Assembly (NCBI GenBank): GCA_047528275.1
Contig: CP180023.1
Location: 1,178,001 to 1,242,000, forward strand
Direction: 5' to 3'
Source: G039954875 sp047528275
GTDB lineage: Bacteria > Bacteroidota > Bacteroidia > Flavobacteriales > Blattabacteriaceae
Length of the DNA: 64,000 nt
Shown one piece after another: positions 57,738 through 64,000 of this stretch; the stretch's first letter is position 1; each line of letters begins with the position of its first letter. The translations under genes were made by a program, and so were the position numbers. The notes under the pieces were generated by a model. It did no database searches, was not told the DNA's origin, and saw only the letters and a program-made list of their open reading frames with translations.

Positions 57738-58250
57738 TTAGGTTTTGGTATCATATTTTTCATGAAAGTCTTGGATGTCTCGATCAAATAGATATAAACC
57801 CCCTTTATCTTCATCAATCAGATCAAGTTTGTCAAGAATCAATTTAGCTAGGCATTCCTCTTCTATTTGTTCCACTAAATACCATTGCAAAAATTGTGTG
57901 TGGGATAGTAATTTTTCACTGCAAATTGATATCTACTAATAAGTTAATCTCTTCAGATGCCTTTTTTTCATGCTCGAAAAAAATCTCTCAAAGAGACATA
58001 AGTATCTTTAAATAAGAGTACTGCAATGATAATAACTTGCCCCATCACGTTCATTAATGTATCTGACAAGTTTGACCATGTGCATTCTTTTTTAGATCCG
58101 AATAGGTGTAAAGAATTAATATATTTCTTCAAAAACCTGATATTTGGACTATGAAGCCATCGTTAAGCATACTTGAGAAACTTTGCATTCTTTGTTGAGT
58201 TATTTGTTTAATTTTATTTGGATTTTTAGGTTCAGAATGATCTAATAGGT
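57738..58250 (-). pseudogene. Remnant of a ferritin
   Basis: Minus-strand fragments in order: MVKLVRYINERDG (the H-A-x-x-x-x-x-Y-I-N-x-R-x-G helix, about 58085-58040), DTYVSLRDFFEHEKKASEEI (about 58000-57955), NLLVDINLQ, then QFLQWYLVEQIEEECLAKLI and GGLYLFDRDI, ending at TAA (57738-57740). The intact parts show the E-x-x-H and Q-x-x-E ferroxidase ligands, but the N-terminal third is scrambled and at least three frame changes occur. Iron storage is lost while catalase is kept. Confidence 0.72.
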
Positions 58251-58262
58251 CTTATTTTAAGA

Positions 58263-59159
58263 TTAATAAACAAACCGTCTTTTGTACTCTAAGCGTATTT
58301 TTTGTTGTAACTTTTCTGTAGCTTGTACTAAAGGAAGACGTACGTAAGATTCGCAGATTCCAATGTTCTTTAATAAAGCTTTAATACCTACAGGATTGCC
58401 TTCTTCAAAAGCAAGCTTGGTCATTTCTAGTGTTTGATAATATAATTCAAAGGCTTCTCGAACCTTGTTCTGACGAGCCAAACGAATCATTTCGGAGAAT
58501 TCTTTAGGAATACCTTGAGCTACAACAGAAATCACACCATCACCTCCAGCTAATGTCATGGGTAAAGCCAGTGCATCATCTCCTGAGACCACACTAAAAC
58601 TTTCGGGTTTTTGCTGGAGGATCTCATAGGCTTGCAAGATACTACCTGAGGCTTCTTTGATCCCTATGATGTTTTCGTATTCATGGGCCAGCCTGAGGAC
58701 TGTTTCAGGAAGTACATTGGATCCAGTACGTGTCGGGACATTGTATATGATGATGTCTACCTCTGTGTTTGTCGCCAGTGCTCTGAAATGTTGATAAATA
58801 CCTTCTTGCGTAGGACGGTTATAATAGGGGGAAACCGAAAGTACGGCCTCAAAATCAGTTAAATCGGCTTGTTGGATTTGCCTGATGACTTCTGCTGTAT
58901 CATTACCTCCAATACCCAATGCTAAGGGTAATTTTTTTTTATTAGTGCTTTTGATGCATTGGATAATCTCCTCTTTTTCTTCTTTTTTCAAAGTGGAGGA
59001 TTCTCCTGTGGTACCTAAGAGTACCAGATACTCCACTTTTCCTAGACTAATATGTGTTATGAGTTTTTCAAGCCCCTTAAAATCGATTTTTTTTTCTTGA
59101 TCAAAAGGGGTCACTAAAGCTATGCCTGTGCCGTACAATTTTTTCCTTGTGCTTGTCAT
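58263..59159 (-). CDS. dapA: 4-hydroxy-tetrahydrodipicolinate synthase
   Basis: Condenses pyruvate and aspartate semialdehyde, the first committed step to diaminopimelate. 298 residues, TIM barrel. TTGE (50-53), YYNRP (112-116), the proton-relay Tyr139 in IIYNVPTRTG and the Schiff-base Lys168 in GIKEASG are present. Ends next to the ferritin remnant. A promoter with both Bacteroidota boxes lies 71 bases upstream. Confidence 0.96.
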   Translation of the reverse strand: MTSTRKKLYGTGIALVTPFDQEKKIDFKGLEKLITHISLGKVEYLVLLGTTGESSTLKKEEKEEIIQCIKSTNKKKLPLALGIGGNDTAEVIRQIQQADLTDFEAVLSVSPYYNRPTQEGIYQHFRALATNTEVDIIIYNVPTRTGSNVLPETVLRLAHEYENIIGIKEASGSILQAYEILQQKPESFSVVSGDDALALPMTLAGGDGVISVVAQGIPKEFSEMIRLARQNKVREAFELYYQTLEMTKLAFEEGNPVGIKALLKNIGICESYVRLPLVQATEKLQQKIRLEYKRRFVY

Positions 59160-59229
59160 ATATCAGATTAGTTTTTTATATGAGCAGCTTCTCTTTTGTT
59201 AAAAATTAAACAAACGGAGGTTAGGTACT

Positions 59230-59258
59230 CAAATTTAGTAAAATTGTACGAGCTCAAA
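59230..59258 (-). promoter_or_regulatory. Candidate Bacteroidota promoter for dapA
   Basis: On the minus strand, TTTG (complement of 59255-59258), 17 bases, then TAAATTTG (complement of 59230-59237): exact matches to the -33 TTTG and -7 TAnnTTTG elements. Transcription would begin near 59223, giving a leader of about 64 bases. The best promoter match in the window. Confidence 0.62.
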
Positions 59259-59383
59259 AAATATATCCAGATCTATAAAATTATTCTTAAGGCTGAGTTA
59301 TCTTTTTAATAAGACATCAAAACACTTTTTCTTTTAGAAAAAGAATTGTCTTATCGAATGAAGAAATACGATTTTTATAAAAA

Positions 59384-59421
59384 AACGACAAAAAAAAGAA
59401 AAACATCCTCTTTTTGTCGTT
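59384..59421 (-). terminator. Rho-independent terminator of the RNA-binding protein gene
   Basis: Read on the minus strand, AACGACAAAAA (59421-59411) pairs with TTTTTGTCGTT (59394-59384), and a run of T follows. It lies 14 bases after the end of the gene at 59435. Confidence 0.7.
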
Positions 59422-59434
59422 AAAGAAGGAAAGG

Positions 59435-59692
59435 TTAAAACTCTCTTCTAGGTCTTGGTCTGGCTTCTGATACTACGATAGTTCTTCCCATGAATTCTGT
59501 TCCATTGAGCTTTTCTATAGCTTGTCTACCAGTTTCTTCGTCAGACATTTCAACAAACCCAAATCCTTTACTTCTAGCTGTATTTCTATCGACAACAATC
59601 TTTGTGCTATTAACCTCTCCTATGGATTCAAAATATTCCTTTACTTCTTGTTCTGATGTTTGATAATGCAGGTTCCCTACGTACAGTTTCAT
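59435..59692 (-). CDS. RRM-type RNA-binding protein
   Basis: 85 residues with a single RNA-recognition motif: RNP2 LYVGNL (3-8) and RNP1 KGFGFVEM (42-49), followed by a basic tail (RPRPRREF). Such short RRM proteins are common in Bacteroidota and cyanobacteria, sometimes cold-induced. A -7 box TAAATTTG (complement 59718-59725) lies upstream with a short leader, and a hairpin-T terminator follows, so it is transcribed alone. Confidence 0.93.
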   Translation of the reverse strand: MKLYVGNLHYQTSEQEVKEYFESIGEVNSTKIVVDRNTARSKGFGFVEMSDEETGRQAIEKLNGTEFMGRTIVVSEARPRPRREF

Positions 59693-59717
59693 GTTATAAA
59701 AAATAAATGTTTCGCAG

Positions 59718-59725
59718 CAAATTTA
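59718..59725 (-). promoter_or_regulatory. -7 box before the RRM protein gene
   Basis: TAAATTTG on the minus strand, an exact TAnnTTTG match 26 bases before the start codon. No TTTG is seen at a suitable distance upstream. Confidence 0.45.
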
Positions 59726-59994
59726 GGTAAATATTTTTTCTAATGAAAGGAAAAATGAATTAGTCATGAGATAAATGTTTTTTCATTTTAAAAATTAAAA
59801 TATATTTTGATGTTATTTTTATATTAAATAAGATTATAAACTATATTATATATATTATTTTATTTAAATGTTTTTATTTTAATAAATAAGGGTTAAAAAA
59901 TTACATCATACTAATATTTGAATAATTAATATTAAATGATTTATGAATTATAAAAAATACACCCTTGTAATGTGTTGATTTTAGTTAAAAAATC
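59726..59994. other. AT-rich intergenic region
   Basis: Mostly A and T from 59790 to 59940; no coding content recognised. Confidence 0.45.
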
Positions 59995-60357
59995 ATGTGT
60001 AGAATGAATAATATTCAAAAAGATGCCACTTCTCATATAATCATTCAAATAGGTAATAGTAAGGAAGAAATAGGGATTTCTGGGTAGTTGTATCAAGAAA
60101 ATAAAGAAAAACGACCTTGGTTTGAATATCAATCTGGTAAGATAATAGCATCATCTCATATCGGTCATGATTCGCAATTTTAAAAAGAATCACATATTAT
60201 CTTGGTTGGAAGAGAGGTAAGTGATAGTTCGGTTTTATGTATCCTTTCTAGTTTGGATCCGAAAGAGATAGTGTCAGCTGTAATAAAGGTCTGGAGAAAT
60301 CCAAATAATAGAAAATTTCACTATTTAAACCCTAAAAATAGGGTCATTAGGAGATAG
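59995..60357 (+). pseudogene. Unknown gene with two in-frame stops
   Basis: A single frame runs from ATG 59995 to TAG 60355-60357 with stops only at 60085-60087 (TAG) and 60181-60183 (TAA). Segments: RPWFEYQSGKIIASSHIG and SHIILVGREVSDSSVLCILS then SLDPKEIVSAVIKVW. The hydrophobic strand I-I-L-V-G followed by S-L-D-P-K-E-I recalls the core of toxin cysteine-peptidase (C80-like) domains, where a catalytic His follows the G; here it is Arg. This resemblance is faint. Recent decay is likely since the frame is otherwise clean. Confidence 0.35.
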
Positions 60358-60798
60358 TCGTTTTGTGAATTTAACTAACAACCTAGTATTTTTAAATTCA
60401 TATATTAAAGAATAATAAAAATAATAGAGTTTTTATGAGGATTTTATAAAAAACTTGGTAATTCAAATTTAATAAGGAATCTTTCAGATAAGAGTACAGT
60501 ACTCGGAAGTACTCAAGTAATCATACGTATAATCATACGTATATTTCATTATTATTTACCAATAGGAAAATATATTCATACGTACCATCTCTCTAAGAGG
60601 GTGGTATAAAGGAGAAAGATCCTGATACAATAGTCAAATTTCTGAATAAAATGAGGGGAGAAGAAGTAAGAGAGGCCTATCTTCTGGATGAGAGGATATC
60701 CCTTAGTATAGATCATTTCGTTGTTTTTTTTACAACGTCCTCATACGTGTAGTACTTGTTTACCCTAAAGTGGTTTATCGAATCCTATTGGGAATAAA
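60358..60798. other. Decayed region with a short direct repeat
   Basis: Contains a tandem aatcatacgtat repeat (60519-60530 and 60531-60542). In one frame EDFIKNLGNSNLIRNLSDKS then TVLGSTQVIIR may continue the upstream remnant. No gene otherwise recognised. Confidence 0.35.
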
Positions 60799-60799
60799 G

Positions 60800-60829
60800 T
60801 TGTAAATTCGTTCACTCATTCTATTTTCG
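60800..60829 (+). promoter_or_regulatory. Candidate promoter for lpdA
   Basis: TTG at 60800-60802, 19 bases, then TATTTTCG at 60822-60829, one mismatch from TAnnTTTG. Transcription would start near 60834, close to the ATG at 60848. Confidence 0.4.
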
Positions 60830-60847
60830 GAAAAAAGCTTATTTTCT

Positions 60848-62236
60848 ATGGATTTTGATTTGATCGTAGTGGGGAGTGGTCCTGGGGGTTATGTTGCTGC
60901 TATACGTGCTGCTCAATTAAGGCTGAAAACGGCCATTATTGAAAAAGAAGCACTTGGGGGTATCTGTCTCAATTGGGGATGTATCCCTACTAAAGCGCTA
61001 TTGAAGAGTGCTCAAATTTTTAACTATTTGAAACATGCATCAACCTACGGTCTGAAAAATGCACAGGTAGAAGTCGACTTTCCTCAAGTGATTGCACACA
61101 GTCGTGAGGTAGTTAGCAAGATGAATAAAGGTATAGCCTTTCTGATGAAGAAGAATAAGATTGAAGTGATCTTGGGTACTGCGCAAATCAAACCTAACAA
61201 GAAGGTCATTGTCACTGATCCAAAGGGGGAAATTGTAGCATATACTGCCTCAAATATCATTATCGCCACAGGGGCTCGTTCTCGAACATTGCCCAATGTG
61301 CCTCATAATGGTCAAAAAGTCATTGACTATCGGGAAGCATTGGTTTTTCCAGAGTTACCTAAGACTATGGTTATCATAGGATCGGGTGCTATTGGTGTAG
61401 AATTTGCCTACTTTTACAATGCTATGGGTACCCAGGTGACTCTTGTAGAATATTTGACTCACATTATGCCAATAGAGGATGAAGATATTTCTCAAGAATT
61501 GGAGCGTTCCTTTAAAAAAAGTGGGATAACTGTTTTGACTTCCTCTTCTGTAGAAGGAGTTGATACCTCTGGCACACAGACTAAAGTTTTTATTAAGACT
61601 CAAAAGGGAGAAGAGGTCTTAGAAGCGGACGTTGTTCTCTCTGCTGTTGGGATTACTCCCAATATTAAAGGTATTGGTTTAGAAGAAGTAGGTATTCAAA
61701 CGGAAAATGGGTATATCAGTGTCGATAAATTTTACCAGACCAATGTGCCTGGTTATTATGCCATTGGGGATGTAACCCCTGGTCCGGCACTGGCGCATGT
61801 AGCTTCGGCTGAAGGTATCCTCTGCGTCGAATACATCAAGGGATTGAAACCAGAGCCTCTAGACTACAACAATATTCCAGGTTGTACCTATTGTGCACCG
61901 GAGATTGCTTCGGTAGGTTATACGGAAAAGCAGGCCAAGGAGAAAGGTCATGAGATCAAAGTAGGTAAGTTTTTGTTTACTGCTTTGGGTAAAGCCATGG
62001 CTAATGGCGATACTGAAGGTTTTGTCAAAGTCATATTCGACGCCCAATACGGTGAGTGGCTTGGTTGTCATATGATCGGTAATGGTGTCACTGAAATGAT
62101 TTCCGAAGCAGTAGTTGCGCGAAAACTAGAAACCACTGGACATGAAGTAATCAAAGCAGTCCATCCTCATCCTTCGCTGAGCGAAGCCATCATGGAGGCT
62201 GTAGCCGATGCTTATGGAGAATGTATTAATATGTAG
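60848..62236 (+). CDS. lpdA: Dihydrolipoyl dehydrogenase (E3)
   Basis: 462 residues. FAD-binding GSGPGG (9-14), redox-active disulfide GGICLNWGCIPTK (Cys40, Cys45), NAD-binding GSGAIGVEFA (near 178), and the C-terminal dimerisation His in HPHPSLSEA. Serves the 2-oxoglutarate dehydrogenase encoded by sucAB and any pyruvate dehydrogenase. Intact. Confidence 0.96.
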   Translation: MDFDLIVVGSGPGGYVAAIRAAQLRLKTAIIEKEALGGICLNWGCIPTKALLKSAQIFNYLKHASTYGLKNAQVEVDFPQVIAHSREVVSKMNKGIAFLMKKNKIEVILGTAQIKPNKKVIVTDPKGEIVAYTASNIIIATGARSRTLPNVPHNGQKVIDYREALVFPELPKTMVIIGSGAIGVEFAYFYNAMGTQVTLVEYLTHIMPIEDEDISQELERSFKKSGITVLTSSSVEGVDTSGTQTKVFIKTQKGEEVLEADVVLSAVGITPNIKGIGLEEVGIQTENGYISVDKFYQTNVPGYYAIGDVTPGPALAHVASAEGILCVEYIKGLKPEPLDYNNIPGCTYCAPEIASVGYTEKQAKEKGHEIKVGKFLFTALGKAMANGDTEGFVKVIFDAQYGEWLGCHMIGNGVTEMISEAVVARKLETTGHEVIKAVHPHPSLSEAIMEAVADAYGECINM

Positions 62237-62304
62237 ATCCAGATAAGGATTTTTTATCATTTTACTTGCAATGCAAGATACCTTTCAACCTTTTCTTAAA
62301 GAAG

Positions 62305-63135
62305 ATGATTCACCGGATCCCCAAGATAAAATATATTGATGAGAATAATTTTTGGTTGATCGCCGGTCCTTGTGTCGTGGAATCGGAGAAACTGGTTTTA
62401 CAAACGGCCGAATACATTCTGGGGCTATCCGAAAAGTACAAAATCCCATACATTTTTAAGAGTTCATTCAAAAAAGCCAATCGTTCGCGAATAAACAGCT
62501 TCTCAGGTATTGGTGATGAAAGGGCTTTGAAGATTCTCCAAAAAGTAAGGGTTATTTTTGACTTACCTGTGACCACGGATATCCATATCCCTTCAGATGC
62601 TCATCGTGTCAGTACATATGTCGATGTTTTGCAAATTCCAGCTTTTTTGGTGCGTCAGACCGATCTGCTCACAGCTGCAGCGGAGACAAAAAAAGCTATT
62701 ACACTCAAAAAAGGCCAATTCATCTCCCCTGAGACTATGCGATTTGCTGTGCAAAAAGTACAAGAAAATGGCAATGATCAAGTAGCTATCATTGAGCGGG
62801 GTACTACTTTCGGTTACCAAGATTTAATTGTGGATTATCGTAGCATCCCTATCATGAAACCGTATGCTCCAGTTATCCTTGATGTAACTCATTCTTTACA
62901 ACAGCCCAATCAAAGTACTGGGGTCACTGGGGGGGGGAGGGCTGATTTGATAGAAACTCTAGCTAGAGCAGGTATCGCTGTAGGTATCGATGGTATTTTT
63001 ATCGAAACCCATCCGGATCCGGGACAGGCCAAAAGCGACGGTGCCAATATGCTACAGCTGGATCGTTTGGAAGAGTTATTGCGAAAATTAGTGATATTGC
63101 GTCGTACGGTCAATGTTATTAATGAGCTTCAATGA
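62305..63135 (+). CDS. kdsA: 3-deoxy-8-phosphooctulonate (KDO-8-P) synthase
   Basis: Joins PEP and arabinose-5-phosphate for the KDO of lipopolysaccharide. 276 residues from the ATG at 62305; a TTG at 62266 would add thirteen residues. Family motifs: LIAGPCVVES, FKSSFKKANRSRINSF, TDIHIPSDA, LDVTHSLQQPNQ, GIFIETHPDPGQAKSDG. A run of nine G (62929-62937) codes for an extra Gly in VTGGGRADLIET, one residue more than usual but in frame. The stop overlaps the hemN start as ATGA. Confidence 0.94.
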   Translation: MIHRIPKIKYIDENNFWLIAGPCVVESEKLVLQTAEYILGLSEKYKIPYIFKSSFKKANRSRINSFSGIGDERALKILQKVRVIFDLPVTTDIHIPSDAHRVSTYVDVLQIPAFLVRQTDLLTAAAETKKAITLKKGQFISPETMRFAVQKVQENGNDQVAIIERGTTFGYQDLIVDYRSIPIMKPYAPVILDVTHSLQQPNQSTGVTGGGRADLIETLARAGIAVGIDGIFIETHPDPGQAKSDGANMLQLDRLEELLRKLVILRRTVNVINELQ

Positions 63136-64000
63136 AAAAGGAAGATCGAGATTTAATCCGGAAATACAATATTCCTGGTCCACGATATACGAGTTACCCC
63201 ACTGTACCTTATTGGGAAGTAGACGACTTTACTCATGGGGTCTGGCTACAAACCGTAAAAAGGTCGTTTGAGGAGAGCAATCAAAAAGAAGGTATCAGCC
63301 TTTATATTCATTTGCCCTTTTGCGAAAACTTGTGCACCTTTTGTGCTTGCAATAAACACATTACCAAACGGCATTCCGTTGAGGAGCCTTACATCCGATA
63401 TCTACTCAAAGAATGGCAGATGTATCTCGATATCTTGCCTGATCGACCTATCCTTACCGAGCTTCATCTGGGGGGTGGCACGCCTACCTTTTTTAGTCCC
63501 ATCCATTTGAAGCAATTGCTCGATACCATTTTAAGTACAGTCACAATAGAACCCAAGCATACCTTCAGCTTTGAAGGGCATCCCAATCACACGAGTCGAG
63601 AACATTTTCAAACTCTCTATGACTTGGGATTTCATCGTACAAGCTTCGGTGTACAAGATTATGATCCAAAGGTGCAGAAGGCCATCAACCGTATCCAATC
63701 CTTTGAGCGGGTAAAACTCGTCACCGAATGGGCAAAAGAAATAGGATATTCTTCTGTATGTCATGAGTTCGTATACGGTCTTCCCTTTCAAAGTTTGACT
63801 AGTGTAGCACAGATCGGAAAGAATATTGCCATCTTGAGGCCCGATCGGGTAATCAATTATAGTTATGCCCATGTACCTTGGAAGAAAGGATTAGGGCAAC
63901 GTGGTTTTAATGAAATTGATCTACCTTCGGTTGAATTCAAACAATTATTCAATGAAAAGTTGAGAGGATATTTAAAAACCTTGGGATATCAAGAAATTGG
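63132..64000 (+). CDS. hemN: Oxygen-independent coproporphyrinogen III oxidase (radical SAM), truncated by the window edge
   Basis: Haem synthesis, oxidative decarboxylation of coproporphyrinogen III. The first 289 codons are open and free of stops to the right edge. The radical-SAM cluster motif is CENLCTFC (Cys3-x-x-x-Cys-x-x-Cys) after YIHLPF, followed by LHLGGGTPTFF, and FGVQDYDPKVQKAINRIQ, which distinguishes HemN from HemW-like proteins. The YTSYPTVPYW N-terminal trip-wire segment is also present. The ATG overlaps the kdsA stop. Rest of the gene is outside the window. Confidence 0.95.
   Translation, partial: MKKEDRDLIRKYNIPGPRYTSYPTVPYWEVDDFTHGVWLQTVKRSFEESNQKEGISLYIHLPFCENLCTFCACNKHITKRHSVEEPYIRYLLKEWQMYLDILPDRPILTELHLGGGTPTFFSPIHLKQLLDTILSTVTIEPKHTFSFEGHPNHTSREHFQTLYDLGFHRTSFGVQDYDPKVQKAINRIQSFERVKLVTEWAKEIGYSSVCHEFVYGLPFQSLTSVAQIGKNIAILRPDRVINYSYAHVPWKKGLGQRGFNEIDLPSVEFKQLFNEKLRGYLKTLGYQEI

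Noticed and set aside
60519..60542. Tandem 12-base repeat as a CRISPR or regulatory array
   Set aside because: Only two adjacent copies without spacers; too short for any array.
1..64000. tRNA, rRNA, CRISPR or insertion-sequence genes
   Set aside because: I looked for T-loop-like text, repeat-spacer patterns and transposase motifs on both strands and found none convincing. A structured-RNA scan would settle it.

Overview
The window looks like a chromosomal segment of a Bacteroidota bacterium that lives with a host and is losing genes. Three things support the phylum. Conserved Bacteroidota gene neighbourhoods are recognisable: bamD, rpoZ, coaBC and a DUF4835 gene; a DHH phosphoesterase followed by GldI and a peptidyl-prolyl isomerase; and Nif3 followed by a coiled-coil/zinc-ribbon protein. 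Several upstream regions carry the TAnnTTTG -7 box of this phylum. The proteins themselves also read as Bacteroidota families. The loss of genes is plain from the sequence: roughly thirty well-kept genes alternate with about twenty wrecks that still translate into recognisable families across several frames or with in-frame stops. There are no insertion sequences, CRISPR arrays, tRNAs or rRNAs that I can see.

Layout. 0-4.5 kb: unidentified decayed DNA, then def and ruvX (ruvX broken at a poly-A tract), dapD, and a heptosyltransferase remnant. 3.6-6.3 kb: three family-2 glycosyltransferases (envelope polysaccharide). 6.3-9.9 kb: threonylcarbamoyl-AMP synthase, CCA-adding enzyme, a pRiA4b-type remnant, NrnA-like phosphoesterase. 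9.9-15.6 kb: mostly wreckage (GldI-like, cyclophilin-FKBP, GNAT, CinA, BCCT transporter) around one intact thioredoxin-like gene. 15.7-19.5 kb: lipA, an ECF sigma factor, a small Cys-rich membrane protein, Nif3, and a cysteine-free zinc-ribbon-type protein. 19.9-22 kb: remnants of a dehydrogenase, an MFS transporter and an SDR, probably an old polyol/sugar-acid operon; then an intact catalase. 23.6-26.9 kb: an AT-rich stretch with repeated, decayed copies of an orphan gene family. 26.9-33.3 kb: merR, a broken M23 peptidase, alaS, unidentified membrane-protein wreckage and a LysE remnant. 33.5-43.4 kb: well-kept metabolic genes (sucA, sucB, ppc, a mannose-1-phosphate guanylyltransferase, a LysM protein). 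43.4-53.7 kb: TPR protein, esterase, TIGR02757 remnant, lolD-like ATPase, sucC, hisS, remnants of DUF454, TIGR01777 and GDSL genes, and a transaldolase. 54.4-59.7 kb: bamD, rpoZ, coaBC, DUF4835 remnant, ferritin remnant, dapA, an RRM protein. 60-64 kb: a decayed unknown gene, lpdA, kdsA and the start of hemN.

The intact set describes a cell with an aerobic TCA limb (SucA, SucB, LpdA, SucC, LipA for the lipoyl cofactor, Ppc for anaplerosis), meso-diaminopimelate synthesis (DapA, DapD), a Gram-negative envelope (KdsA, BamD, LolD-like, glycosyltransferases), and translation and tRNA maturation (AlaS, HisS, Cca, Sua5-type, Def). What has been lost is transport (BCCT, MFS, LysE), gliding-type and periplasmic folding factors, DNA-uptake/nicotinamide-related CinA, iron storage and accessory enzymes. 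Several breaks sit in homopolymers, so slippage or sequencing error has to be considered for these, especially ruvX.
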